Part shown: positions 15,524 through 24,681 of the stretch, in pieces
Position numbering within the stretch: position 1 is the first letter of the stretch
How the letters are laid out: each line of letters opens with the position of its first letter
Source: Microbispora sp. H13382
GTDB taxonomy: Bacteria; Actinomycetota; Actinomycetes; Streptosporangiales; Streptosporangiaceae
Assembly: GCF_014161445.1 (NCBI RefSeq)
Contig: NZ_JABBXA010000003.1
Span: 486,522 to 550,521, forward strand
Direction: 5' to 3'
Length of the DNA stretch: 64,000 bases
Position numbers and translations under genes: made by a program
Notes under the pieces: generated by a model
Seen by the model: only the letters and a program-made list of their open reading frames with translations
The model's database searches: none
Told to the model about the DNA's origin: nothing

Positions 15524-17881
15524 TCAGCCAGGGATCTCCCGCACCTCGAGGTGCCACGCCCGTCTGCAGGCGGTCACCCTGGCCCACGCGATCCGTGGGT
15601 CGACCACGAACGCGTGCCGCGCGTTCGCGAGCGCGTCGAAGCTGCCCGGACACTCCCCGCCGCCGGCGCATTCGCGCATGCGGTCGTGGCCGAGCGACTC
15701 TCCGAACACGTCGTGCAGAGCGGAGCAGAAATAGGCGTAGGCGGCGAAGTCGAGGCGAAGGCGGGCCGCGTCCGCGGATTCGCCCGGCTCCCCCTTCAGC
15801 ACGGCGTCGATGATCTCCATCGGCGGTTTGGCGGCGCCGCCCGCGTGACCGATGTCGTAGAGGACCTCCTCGAGATCTCCGCCGCCGCTCGGGCAGGCGA
15901 CACCGAGCGCATGGCCGATCGCCCGGGCCTTGCGGGTCAGCTCGTCCCGGACCAGCGCGGAGCACAGGTCGCCGAGCGAGGGTGGCGCGAGGGCGGTCCC
16001 CCGCCCGGCGACGTCCTCCATCGCGAGCACGTACCGGTCGGCCTCCATGACGAGCGCGGACGGCTCCTCGCCGGCGTCTCCCGCCATCATGGAGGCGCCG
16101 ATGCGCACCAACTGGCGCGCCGACCGGATCAGGTCGCGGGCCAGCCCTCCCGACAACACGTGACACAACGCGACGTACGGCTCGCTCAGCCCGATCACCC
16201 GGCGGTACAGGAGCCTGCGACTCTCCGCGTAGTCGAGCAGCCCGACGCGCGCGATCTCGTCGAAGGAGCTGTCGAAGGCGTCCCTCGCCGGGATGCCCCG
16301 CCGCTCGAAGGCCATGAGGGCGTCGTCGGACACCGAGATCATGAAGTACACGTGCGGAACGCCGAAGATGCCCTTGATCTCGTTGAGGAACCGCTCGGCC
16401 TGATCGGCGGACCCGATCTTGTCGAGTTCGTCCACCCCGACGAACACGTTCTCCCCTCGCGCGTGCGCGAACGTGGCGACCCGGTGGGCGAAGGATCGGA
16501 ACTGCTCCACGACCTCCGGATAGCTGAGTGGCTGTTCCGCGTGGGTGACGCTTCCCGTCACCTGGCCCTCGAACCCGGCGGCCAGTTTGACCCCACTCGA
16601 CCACCCGAGGGTGCGCGACTGCAGGAACCGCACCCTGAGCAGGTTGCGCCGGGCCGCGGCCACGATGCCCGCCCGGGCACGCCGGGACGCGCGCCGCCGT
16701 ACGAGCAGGCCGCTCCACCGCTTCGTCCGGCGCGCGAGTCCGAGCAGACCGAGGGCCGCCGCCGGCGTGACGATCCATACCGCCGGCACTCCCAGGGAGG
16801 CCGAGACCGGCTCTGCCGCAACGAGCATGAGGAGCAGGACGAGTACATGATTGACGACGGTTCCGGCCCGCTCGGCCAGGACGCGCCTGAGCCCGCGTAC
16901 GCGCCTGCGGAACGCCGCCCGGCCCGCGTGCCGGGGAGTGGCGTAATGGGCGACGACGGCCCGGCAGAACGTCGCGAACAGATGGAGCACGAAGTCGCGC
17001 GCCGCGTAGTCGACGGGCGCGGAGACCATGCACCGCAGGTCATCGCCCGTCGCGCCCGGAGGTTCGCCGGGAGCGGCCGGGGGCGACCCGGGGGAGCAGT
17101 AGCGCCGCACGATCGTCGACTTGCCCGACCCCCGGGGACCGGCGATGCCGAGGCTGATCCCCGCGACGCTCCTGATCAGTGCGTCGACCTGGTCGATGGT
17201 GTGGGTGTCCACGTTGTACGCGCTGTCGTACACCTCGCTCAGGCCGGGGCTGCTGCTCACCGAGAAGGCGTGGTCGAAGCGGTTCTCCCGCATCGTGTTG
17301 AGGAGCGTCCGCACCTGGGCGAGGAGCTCGACGCGGCTCACCGCGACGATCAGACGGTCGCGCGCGAGCGTGAGCGGCGAATACCAGTCGGGGATCAGTC
17401 CCGGGAGCAGGATCTTGTGTCCGATGATGAGCCCGATGCGCGGCTTCGACAGCAGGTGCGCCGCGGCGGCCGCCGTCACCGCCGAGCCTCCTGCCCAGAG
17501 TGCGATCCACGACCAGTCCCACCACCGGGCGAGGGCGCCGAACGCGATAATGACTGTCCCCGCCCCGGCGATTCCGCGGCTCAGGTACCGCAGCACGACC
17601 TGCTCGTGGGGCGGATCCGGACCCGGCAGCTCCTCACGGCCGACGTGCGTACGTCTGGACAGCTCGGCCCGGTACGCGGCGTACTCGTCCGGCGCGAGGC
17701 TCAGCACCCGGTGCGCACCGATCAGCAGCCTCGACCGCACCGCGCTTCCGGGCAGGCGGAGGTCGGCCAGCGCGCTCCTGATCTCCGGCCGCGCCATCAC
17801 CCGGTCCAGCGCGGTCATGTACATGTCGAACAACGCCGGGTCCTCGGACAGAGGGTTCGGCTCGGCCGCCATGGTCCTCAC
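15524..17881 (-). CDS. KAP-family P-loop NTPase with membrane segments
   Basis: 785-residue protein. After a soluble N-terminal region, hydrophobic segments near residues 105-140 precede the Walker A GPRGSGKSTI (about 245-255). Inside the P-loop domain there is a further hydrophobic insert (HVLVLLLMLVAAE, then WIVTPAAALGLLGLA; about 340-385), and the Walker B is FVGVDELDKIG (about 475). P-loop domains interrupted by transmembrane helices define KAP NTPases, several of which act in phage exclusion or membrane-bound complexes. The C-terminal 200 residues are helical and Cys-containing. It lies next to the accessory island and far from obvious partners, so a defence role is possible but unproven. 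Confidence 0.7.
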   Translation of the reverse strand: MRTMAAEPNPLSEDPALFDMYMTALDRVMARPEIRSALADLRLPGSAVRSRLLIGAHRVLSLAPDEYAAYRAELSRRTHVGREELPGPDPPHEQVVLRYLSRGIAGAGTVIIAFGALARWWDWSWIALWAGGSAVTAAAAAHLLSKPRIGLIIGHKILLPGLIPDWYSPLTLARDRLIVAVSRVELLAQVRTLLNTMRENRFDHAFSVSSSPGLSEVYDSAYNVDTHTIDQVDALIRSVAGISLGIAGPRGSGKSTIVRRYCSPGSPPAAPGEPPGATGDDLRCMVSAPVDYAARDFVLHLFATFCRAVVAHYATPRHAGRAAFRRRVRGLRRVLAERAGTVVNHVLVLLLMLVAAEPVSASLGVPAVWIVTPAAALGLLGLARRTKRWSGLLVRRRASRRARAGIVAAARRNLLRVRFLQSRTLGWSSGVKLAAGFEGQVTGSVTHAEQPLSYPEVVEQFRSFAHRVATFAHARGENVFVGVDELDKIGSADQAERFLNEIKGIFGVPHVYFMISVSDDALMAFERRGIPARDAFDSSFDEIARVGLLDYAESRRLLYRRVIGLSEPYVALCHVLSGGLARDLIRSARQLVRIGASMMAGDAGEEPSALVMEADRYVLAMEDVAGRGTALAPPSLGDLCSALVRDELTRKARAIGHALGVACPSGGGDLEEVLYDIGHAGGAAKPPMEIIDAVLKGEPGESADAARLRLDFAAYAYFCSALHDVFGESLGHDRMRECAGGGECPGSFDALANARHAFVVDPRIAWARVTACRRAWHLEVREIPG

Positions 17882-18027
17882 CCCGGACTACTTCGGGACC
17901 GGACCGGGAGCGGCCCTGGCCTCAGCCTCGCCGCGCCCGGCGGCGGTGGCCACGGGCGGAAGGCATGGCGTGGCGGGCCGAGTGACGTGCGGCGGCGGTG
18001 ACCTTCGCCACCCGCCGCCGGACGGCG

Positions 18028-18057
18028 CCTACGCCGGCGAGGATCCGCCGGCGTAGG
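18028..18057 (-). terminator. Terminator of the GAF histidine kinase gene
   Basis: Perfect 12-bp arms CCTACGCCGGCG and CGCCGGCGTAGG with the 6-base loop AGGATC, starting 10 bases after the kinase stop codon. Confidence 0.75.
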
Positions 18058-18066
18058 GGAGGGGTC

Positions 18067-19788
18067 TCATCCGTGCAGCGGGACGGTCCATTCGAGGCGG
18101 GCGCCGCCGGCCTCGGGGGAGGTGACGTCGAAGGCGCCGCCGAGTCGTTCGGCGCGGTCGGCGAGGTTGCGCAGGCCGCTGCGGCGGCCTTCGGATGGGA
18201 TGCCGACGCCGTCGTCCTGGACCAGGAGCGTCAGGTGCCCGTCGGCGGCGTGGACGGTGACGTCGGCGCGGCGGGCTTTGGCGTGGCGGACGAGGTTGGA
18301 CAGGGCCTCGCGGAGCACGGCGAGCAGGTGTTCGGCGACCTCGGGGGGCACGTCGTTGTCGAGGCGGCCCTCCAGGCTCAGGCCGGGCATGAAGCCCAGG
18401 TGGCCGCGGGCGCCTTCGACCAGGTCGACGATCTGGGCGCGGAGGCTGGGCGCGGTGTGCTCGCGCGGGGTCTGCAGGGCGAAGATGGTCGAGCGGATCT
18501 GGCGGATGGTGGTGTCGAGCTCGTCGATCGCGTTCTGCAGGCGGGAGGAGGCTTCGGGGCGTTCGACCAGGCGTACCGCGCTCATCAGGGTCATGGCCAC
18601 GGCGAACAGGCGTTGGATGACGACGTCGTGCAGGTCCTTGGCGATGCGGTCGCGGTCTTCCAGCAGGCCGAGCCGTTCGGCGTCGCGGCGGGTCTCGGCC
18701 AGTTCCAGGGCGACGGCGGCCTGTCCGGCGAAGGCGTGCAGTGTCCGTAGTTCGGACTGGCTGAACGGCATCCGTCCCGAGCGTTTGACCAGGGCGAGCA
18801 CCCCGCGCACGGCTCCCGGCGCACCCAGCGGCACGGCGCCGGCCGGGCCCACCGGCGGGTCGTCGGCCCAGACCAGACGCACCTGGTTGTGGTCGAGATC
18901 GTCCAGCGCCAGCGGTTCGCCGCTGAGAAACGCCCGGCCCGCCAGGGACCCCTCGATCGCGACCTCGTCGCCGACGAGACGGACGCCCTGCTGCCCGTCG
19001 TCGGCCGGTGCGCCGTCCTCCAGTGCCACGTGCAGGGTGTCGTCGCCCTTGCCCGGGAGCAGGATCGCCGCGGCGTCGGCGTCGGCCATCTCACGGGCAC
19101 GCCGCGCGATCAGCGTGAGGACCTCCTGCGGCTCGCCACCGGACAACAACCGGGTCGTGATGTCGGCCGAGGCCTGCAGCCAGGTCTCCCGCCGCCGGCT
19201 GTCCTCGTACAACCGCGCGTTCTCGATCGCCACACCCGCGGCCGTGGCGAGCGCCACCACGATCGCCTCGTCGTCCTCGTCGAAGTCCCCGCCCCCGCGC
19301 TTCTCGGTCAGATACAGATTGCCGAACACCTCGTCACGCACCCGGATCGGCACACCCAGGAAACTCCCCATCGGCGGATGACCCGGCGGGAACCCATAGG
19401 ACTCGGGATGCTCGGCGATGTGCGACAACCGCAGCGTCTGCGGCTCCTTGATCAGCAGACCGAGCAGGCCCAGCCCGTGCGGCCAGTGCTCGATCCTGGC
19501 GATCTCCTCCTCGCTCAAGCCCACCGGCACGAACTGGACGAGCGTGTTCTCCTCCCCGATCACGCCCATCGCCCCGTAGGTCGCATCCACCAGCGTGGTG
19601 GCGGTCGCCACGATCCGCCGCAGCACCACCTCCAGGTCCAGATCGCTGCCGATCGACACGACCGCTTCCAGCAGCGCGTGCACCCGGTCACGCGTGGCGA
19701 GCACTGCCTCCAGACGCGCCTGCAACTCCGCCAGCAAATCGTCCAGCCGCATGCTGGGAACCAGCGACCGCTGCTCGTTCTCCCTCAT
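18067..19788 (-). CDS. GAF-domain sensor histidine kinase (DevS/DosS-like)
   Basis: 573-residue soluble kinase from ATG 19788. Two GAF domains follow an N-terminal coiled segment: the first about 40-185 (ATTLVDATYGAMGVI, FLGVPIRVRDEVFGNLYLTEK), the second about 205-355. The dimerisation/phosphoacceptor part carries DRIAKDLHDVVIQRLFA (HisKA_3, His in DLHD) and the ATPase domain VLREALSNLVRHAKA and DDGVGIPSEG. This is the plan of DevS/DosS kinases that sense gases or redox through a GAF-bound haem. No response regulator gene adjoins it. An in-frame GTG 63 bases upstream (19851) is an alternative start. A strong stem-loop ends the gene. Confidence 0.85.
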   Translation of the reverse strand: MRENEQRSLVPSMRLDDLLAELQARLEAVLATRDRVHALLEAVVSIGSDLDLEVVLRRIVATATTLVDATYGAMGVIGEENTLVQFVPVGLSEEEIARIEHWPHGLGLLGLLIKEPQTLRLSHIAEHPESYGFPPGHPPMGSFLGVPIRVRDEVFGNLYLTEKRGGGDFDEDDEAIVVALATAAGVAIENARLYEDSRRRETWLQASADITTRLLSGGEPQEVLTLIARRAREMADADAAAILLPGKGDDTLHVALEDGAPADDGQQGVRLVGDEVAIEGSLAGRAFLSGEPLALDDLDHNQVRLVWADDPPVGPAGAVPLGAPGAVRGVLALVKRSGRMPFSQSELRTLHAFAGQAAVALELAETRRDAERLGLLEDRDRIAKDLHDVVIQRLFAVAMTLMSAVRLVERPEASSRLQNAIDELDTTIRQIRSTIFALQTPREHTAPSLRAQIVDLVEGARGHLGFMPGLSLEGRLDNDVPPEVAEHLLAVLREALSNLVRHAKARRADVTVHAADGHLTLLVQDDGVGIPSEGRRSGLRNLADRAERLGGAFDVTSPEAGGARLEWTVPLHG

Positions 19789-19883
19789 AAGGCGAAGTTT
19801 GGCATCACCGGCACGCCCGTGCCCACCCCGGGAGAACCGGGGGGCGCTCACCGGGGCCGAGGGCCTCCTCCGCGAGAGGCGGC

Positions 19884-21302
19884 TCAGGAGTACAGGACCG
19901 ACAGGAACCGGACGAGGACCGCCTCGCGGGCCGCGGCCGGCAGCGCGTCGAGCACGGCGTTCACGACGGCCATCCCGGGCTGCCCGGTGGCGATGAGGTC
20001 GATGCCCACCGACGCGGCGAGCTCGGCGAACGTGGCGTCGTCCAGCGCGTCGAGGTCGATGGACGCGATCAGCTCGGGCAGGCCCTGCGGCACCTCGGCC
20101 GGCCCTCGCTTCCGGGCGGCCTCGGCCGCCTCCGCGATCACCTCCAGCATCGCGTCCACCCCGGCCAGCGTCACGCCGGTGACCGTCACGTGGATGTTGG
20201 CCGGGATCCCGGCGTACGACAGCTGCGGCTGGAGGAACCAGCCGAGCCGGCGCGCCTCGTCGGCGAGCACGAAGACGTCCACCTCGGCGGAGCCGGCGAC
20301 GGCGACCAGCGCGGCCTCCGGCTCACCGAGCACCCGCAGGCCGGGGATCTTCCCGACGCCGTCGGCCAGCCGCCGGGTCGCCTCCAGCGTCCTGCGGCCG
20401 AGCTCCAGGTAGCCCTCCCGGCCGAGGGCCTGCAGGGTCGCCCAGGCGCCGCCGAGCGGCCCGGCCGAGCGCGAGCTCTGCACGGTCGCGTTGATGATCG
20501 TGTAGCCGGGCCAGGCCGCCGAGGCGAAGTAGGCCCGGCGGCGCAGCTCCGCGTCGCGGAACAGCAGCACCGATGCCCCCTTCGGCGCGTACCCGAACTT
20601 GTGCAGGTCGCAGGAGATCGAGGTGACGCCGGGCACGCTCAGGTCGAAGGGCGGGATCGCGGCCCCGGCCTCGCGCAGCCACGGCAGCAGCCAGCCGCCG
20701 ACGCAGGCGTCCACGTGGCACGGCACGCCGCGCGAGGCGGCGAGCGCGGCGACCTCCTCGACCGGGTCGACGACGCCCTGCGGATAGGACGGCGCCGAGA
20801 CCACGGCCAGCGCGGTCCGTTCGTCCAGCGCGTCCTCGAACGCCGGGACCGAGGCGCGGTAGCCGGCCGGGTCCACCGGGACCGGCACGATCTCCATGCC
20901 GAGGTAGTGCGCGGCCTTGTGGAACGCCGGGTGCGCGGTGACCGGCAGCACGACCCGGGTGGCGCCGGGGCGGGCGTCGCGGGCCGCCTTCACCGCCAGC
21001 ATGATCGACTCGGTGCCGCCGCTGGTGAAGATCCCCGGCGCGCCGGGACGTCCGAGCAGCTCGGCGACCGCCCCGACGACCTGACGCTCCAGCGCGACCA
21101 TGCTGGGGAAGGCCGTCGGGTCGAGCATGTTGACCTCGAGCATCTCCGCGTACGCCCGGTGCGCGGCCTCGTGCACCTCCGGCAGGCCGGTGTCGTAGAC
21201 GTAGGCCGTCACCTTGCCGCCGCGGACCGGCAGGTCGGCCGCCTTCAGGGCGGTGAGCTCGGCGAGCAGTTCGGCGACGGGCCTGCCGTGGTCGGGAAGC
21301 AT
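19884..21302 (-). CDS. PLP-dependent decarboxylase/lyase (sphingosine-1-phosphate lyase or glutamate decarboxylase-like)
   Basis: 472-residue fold-type I PLP enzyme. The phosphate-binding segment is TSGGTESIMLAV, and the lysine that forms the Schiff base is in SISCDLHKFGYAPKG. The order and length match group II decarboxylases closest to sphingosine-1-phosphate lyase; the substrate is not determined. GAGGAG sits 4 bases before ATG 21302. The gene follows the histidine kinase gene by 8 bases, so it is the third gene of a regulator-kinase-enzyme operon, an unusual partner for a two-component pair. Confidence 0.8.
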   Translation of the reverse strand: MLPDHGRPVAELLAELTALKAADLPVRGGKVTAYVYDTGLPEVHEAAHRAYAEMLEVNMLDPTAFPSMVALERQVVGAVAELLGRPGAPGIFTSGGTESIMLAVKAARDARPGATRVVLPVTAHPAFHKAAHYLGMEIVPVPVDPAGYRASVPAFEDALDERTALAVVSAPSYPQGVVDPVEEVAALAASRGVPCHVDACVGGWLLPWLREAGAAIPPFDLSVPGVTSISCDLHKFGYAPKGASVLLFRDAELRRRAYFASAAWPGYTIINATVQSSRSAGPLGGAWATLQALGREGYLELGRRTLEATRRLADGVGKIPGLRVLGEPEAALVAVAGSAEVDVFVLADEARRLGWFLQPQLSYAGIPANIHVTVTGVTLAGVDAMLEVIAEAAEAARKRGPAEVPQGLPELIASIDLDALDDATFAELAASVGIDLIATGQPGMAVVNAVLDALPAAAREAVLVRFLSVLYS

Positions 21303-21310
21303 GGAACTCC

Positions 21311-22684
21311 TCAACGTGCCAGGGGGATCCGGACGACGGCGCGCAGTCCGGGGGAGGCGTCCTCCAGATGGACCGTACCGCCGTGGGCCTCGACCGTGGT
21401 GCGCACGATCGCGAGACCGAGCCCGGCGCCGCCGTCGTCGCGGCTGCGCGCGTCGTCGAGCCGGGTGAACCGGTCGAAGACCCGCTCGCGGTCCTCCGGC
21501 GGGATGCCCGGCCCGTCGTCGGCGACGGTCAGCTCCGCGACCGCCCCGTCGGCGCGTACGCCGATCCGGACCGCCGACGCCGCGTGCCGCAGGGCGTTGC
21601 CGACCAGGTTGGCGAGCACCCGCCGCAGGTCCAGGGCGTCGCCGAGCACGACGGGAGACGGCCCGGGCGCGAGGTCGAGGTCGAGGCCGTGCCGCTCGGC
21701 CGTACGGCGGGCGAGCTCGGCCAGGTCGACCGGCTCCCGCCGGCCCAGGCGGCCCTCGTCGAGCCGGGCGAGCGCGAGCAGGTCCTCGGCGAGCCGGGAC
21801 AGCCGGAGGGTGTCCTCCAGCACCCCTTCCGCCGTCTCCTTCCAGTCCTGCCCCTCCGGGTGGCTGAGTGCGACCTCCAGCTGGAGCCGGATGCTCGCGA
21901 GCGGGCTGCGCAACTCGTGCGCGGCGTCGGAGACCAGCGCCCGCTGGCGCGCGTCGGCCTCCTCCAGCCGCCCGAGCATGTCGTTGAGCGTGGTCGCGAG
22001 CGCGTGGACCTCGTCGCGGGCCTCGGGCACCGGCAGCCGCCGCGACCGCGCCGTCGCGCCCACCTCGGCCGCGCCCCGCCGCAGCAGCGCGATGGGCCGC
22101 AGCGTGCGCCCGACGACCAGCCACGAGACCGCCGCCAGCAGCGCGAGCAGGAGCGGCACGCCGACGGCAAGCACGTGCCCGGTGGTCACCAGGCTGCTCT
22201 CCACCTCGGCGAACGACCGCGCCACGATCACCGTCACGCCGCGATCCGCGCTGAGCGCCCGCACCCGCAGCGGCCCCGGCAGCGCGTACGGCCTGCCGTC
22301 CAGGAAGAGGGGCTCGCCGGTGCGCACGGCGGCCTCCCGCGCCTCCGCCGGCAGCAGGGGGACCAGGCGGTCGGTGTTGGGGGTGGCGTCGACGATGCGC
22401 CCGTCCCGGTCGAGCACCTGGACGATCGTGTTGTCCGCCGAGACGACGGGATCGGACAGCCGGTCCGCGTCCGACAGCGCGACGATCTCACGGCCCCGCT
22501 GGTAGACCTGGTCGTCGATGCGGCGGACGAGCGCCTCGCCGAGCACCGCGACGAACACGTACGCCGACACGGCGAGGGCGAGCGCCAGCACGGCGGTCGC
22601 GGCGGCGGTCACCCGGAACCGCAGGCTCTGCCGCCGCCACCACGTCACGGGGCGCGCGAGAACGGGGGGATCGGGCGGGCGCAC
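21311..22684 (-). CDS. Two-component sensor histidine kinase
   Basis: 457-residue membrane kinase. Two transmembrane helices (about 24-50 and 170-192) bracket an extracellular sensor of about 115 residues, then a HAMP linker (RTLRPIALLRRGAAEVG), the H-box SDAAHELRSPLAS with His256, an N-box-like LVGNALRHA, and the ATP lid DDGPGIPPEDRERVFDRF with GLGLAIV. It is encoded 3 bases after the response regulator gene on the same strand and is its evident partner. The signal is unknown; the divergent LolA-like and ABC genes are plausible targets. Confidence 0.9.
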   Translation of the reverse strand: MRPPDPPVLARPVTWWRRQSLRFRVTAAATAVLALALAVSAYVFVAVLGEALVRRIDDQVYQRGREIVALSDADRLSDPVVSADNTIVQVLDRDGRIVDATPNTDRLVPLLPAEAREAAVRTGEPLFLDGRPYALPGPLRVRALSADRGVTVIVARSFAEVESSLVTTGHVLAVGVPLLLALLAAVSWLVVGRTLRPIALLRRGAAEVGATARSRRLPVPEARDEVHALATTLNDMLGRLEEADARQRALVSDAAHELRSPLASIRLQLEVALSHPEGQDWKETAEGVLEDTLRLSRLAEDLLALARLDEGRLGRREPVDLAELARRTAERHGLDLDLAPGPSPVVLGDALDLRRVLANLVGNALRHAASAVRIGVRADGAVAELTVADDGPGIPPEDRERVFDRFTRLDDARSRDDGGAGLGLAIVRTTVEAHGGTVHLEDASPGLRAVVRIPLAR

Positions 22685-22687
22685 GGC

Positions 22688-23362
22688 TCAGCCGCCGTCG
22701 CTCGCGAGCCGGTATCCGGCTCCGCGCACGGTCTGCAGGGCGGCGCGCCCGAAGGGCGTGTCGATCTTCCTGCGGAGATACCCGACGTACACCTCGACCA
22801 CGTTCGGATCGGTGTCGTAGGTGTCCCACACGTGCTCCAGGATCTCCGGCTTCGACACCACCTCGCCCGGCCGGCGCATCAGATACTCCAGCAGCGCGAA
22901 CTCCCTGGGCGTCAGCTCGACCGGCTCCTCGCCCCGCGCGACGTGCCGGGCCGCGGGGTCGAGCGACAGGTCGCCCGCGCGCAGCACGGCGGGCCTGCGG
23001 CCGCCGCCCCGGCGCAGCAGCGCCCGGAGACGGGCCACCAGCACGACGTACGAGAACGGCTTGGTGAGGTAGTCGTCGGCGCCGAGGTCGAGCCCGTCGG
23101 CCATGTCGTACTCGCCGTCCTTGGCCGACAGCATGAGGATCGGCACCCAGTTCTCCTCCGCGCGCAGCTGCTTGCACACGTTGTAGCCGGACATGCCGGG
23201 CAGCATGATGTCGAGCACGACCACGTCGTAGTCGCCGACGCGGGCCAGGTGCAGGCCCTCGTGGCCGTCGTGCGCCAGGTCGACGGCGAAGCCCTCCGCC
23301 TGCAGTCCGCGGCGCAGCGCCGCCGCCATCCGCCGCTCGTCCTCCACCACCAGAACCCGCAT
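22688..23362 (-). CDS. OmpR/PhoB-family response regulator
   Basis: 224-residue regulator. The receiver domain has the acidic pair EDE near residue 8, the phosphoacceptor Asp51 in VVVLDIMLPGMSG and the Lys in DDYLTKPFS. The C-terminal winged helix (about 128-220) shows ELTPREFALLEYLMRRPGEVVSK and VEVYVGYLRRKID. It is the first gene of the operon with the kinase at 21311 and the PLP enzyme at 19884. It is divergent from the gene at 23497 across 134 bases, a likely site of autoregulation. Confidence 0.92.
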   Translation of the reverse strand: MRVLVVEDERRMAAALRRGLQAEGFAVDLAHDGHEGLHLARVGDYDVVVLDIMLPGMSGYNVCKQLRAEENWVPILMLSAKDGEYDMADGLDLGADDYLTKPFSYVVLVARLRALLRRGGGRRPAVLRAGDLSLDPAARHVARGEEPVELTPREFALLEYLMRRPGEVVSKPEILEHVWDTYDTDPNVVEVYVGYLRRKIDTPFGRAALQTVRGAGYRLASDGG

Positions 23363-23496
23363 TGCCCCAGTGTGGCCCCTTTCGTCCGTGCGGGTGCGGC
23401 GTGCCTGAGAGGCCTCTCAGCCCGTCTCAGCGTCGGCACAGGAACCTCCCGGCAGTCTCGAGTCGTCAGGTTTCCGCCCATAGTGGGAGATGTGAG

Positions 23497-24681
23497 ATGG
23501 CGAAGAGAGCCCGAGCCGTGAGGTGGGGAGTGCCGGTGGCGGCGGTGGCCGTGGTGGCGGCGGCCGTGGGGACCGGCCCGGTGATCGCGGCGGTGCGCAG
23601 CGACCCGTCGCTGCCGGACCGTACGGCGGAGCAGTTGCTGGCCGAGGTCGCGCGCACCTGGCAGAACGGCCGGATGCCGCAGATGTCCGGCACGATCGTC
23701 GAGACGGCGTCGCTCGGCCTGCCCGCGCTGCCCGGCCTGTCGGGCCTGTCCGGGCCGCCCGGGTCGGCCGGGGCCTCGCCGGCGTCGCTGCTGTCGGGGT
23801 CGCACCAGCTCAAGATCTGGTACGCGGGGGAGAACCGGTTCCGCCTCATGCTGCCGGGGGAGATGAGCGAGACCGACCTCATCGCCGACGGCGACGAGGT
23901 GTGGCTGTGGGACAGCGCCGCGAACAAGGCGACCCGCATGACCGCTCCGGCGGCCACCGGCGGCAGGCCGGAGGGCGCCTTCCCGATGCGGCCCGGATCC
24001 GCGACGCCGTTCGACACGCGGTTCGCGACGCCGGAGCAGGCCGCGCGGCAGGCGCTGGAGGCGGCCGGCACCGACACCGCGATCGGCGTCGGCGAGAACG
24101 TGACGGTCGCGGGCCGCGCGGCCTACCAGATCGTGCTGACGCCCAAGGCGGCCGACTCGCTGATCAAGGACGTCCGGGTGGCGCTCGACGGAGAGAAGCT
24201 GATGCCGCTGCGTGTCCAGGTGTACGCGAAGGGCGCGGCCGAGCCGGTCTTCGAGGTCGGCTTCGAGTCGCTGTCGTTCACCGCTCCCGCCCCGGAGAAC
24301 TTCGCCTTCACGCCGCCGCCCGGCGCGAAGGTCGAGGAGGGGACCGCCGTGCCTTCCGCCGGGCACCGGCCGGAGGCGGCCGCCGAGGCCCGCGACCGGG
24401 GCCGCGTCGTCGGCTCGGGCTGGGACAGCGTGCTCGTCACGTCCCTGCCCGACGCCCCCGCCGAACGGTCCGGCGAGCGGGACGGCGAGCGGGACGGCGT
24501 GGATCTCGCGGCGCTGCTCGACGGCGTGCGCTCGTCGGCCACCCCGGTCAGCGGGGCGTGGGGGAGCGGCAGGCTGCTGCGCACGAAGGTGGTGTCGATC
24601 CTGATCACCGACGACGGCCGCCTGCTCGCCGGCGCCGTCACCCCGGAGGCCCTCTACCGGGCGGCGGGTGAGAAGAGATGA
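23497..24681 (+). CDS. LolA-like exported protein
   Basis: 394-residue exported protein. One N-terminal hydrophobic stretch (VPVAAVAVVAAAVGTGPVIAA) acts as signal or anchor. The body matches the LolA/LppX-type half-barrel often annotated as outer membrane lipoprotein carrier-like: HQLKIWYAGENRFRLMLP, ADGDEVWLWDSAANKA, KAADSLIKDVRVALDGE. ATG 23497 follows GGGAGA at 23485-23490. The last 14 bases overlap the ABC ATPase gene, so the three genes to 26726 form one operon, divergent from the two-component system that probably controls it. Confidence 0.75.
   Translation: MAKRARAVRWGVPVAAVAVVAAAVGTGPVIAAVRSDPSLPDRTAEQLLAEVARTWQNGRMPQMSGTIVETASLGLPALPGLSGLSGPPGSAGASPASLLSGSHQLKIWYAGENRFRLMLPGEMSETDLIADGDEVWLWDSAANKATRMTAPAATGGRPEGAFPMRPGSATPFDTRFATPEQAARQALEAAGTDTAIGVGENVTVAGRAAYQIVLTPKAADSLIKDVRVALDGEKLMPLRVQVYAKGAAEPVFEVGFESLSFTAPAPENFAFTPPPGAKVEEGTAVPSAGHRPEAAAEARDRGRVVGSGWDSVLVTSLPDAPAERSGERDGERDGVDLAALLDGVRSSATPVSGAWGSGRLLRTKVVSILITDDGRLLAGAVTPEALYRAAGEKR

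Noticed and set aside
15234..17033. 599-codon open frame on the minus strand within the KAP gene
   Set aside because: Same strand but a shifted frame, Arg-rich; the KAP frame carries Walker motifs and explains the DNA.
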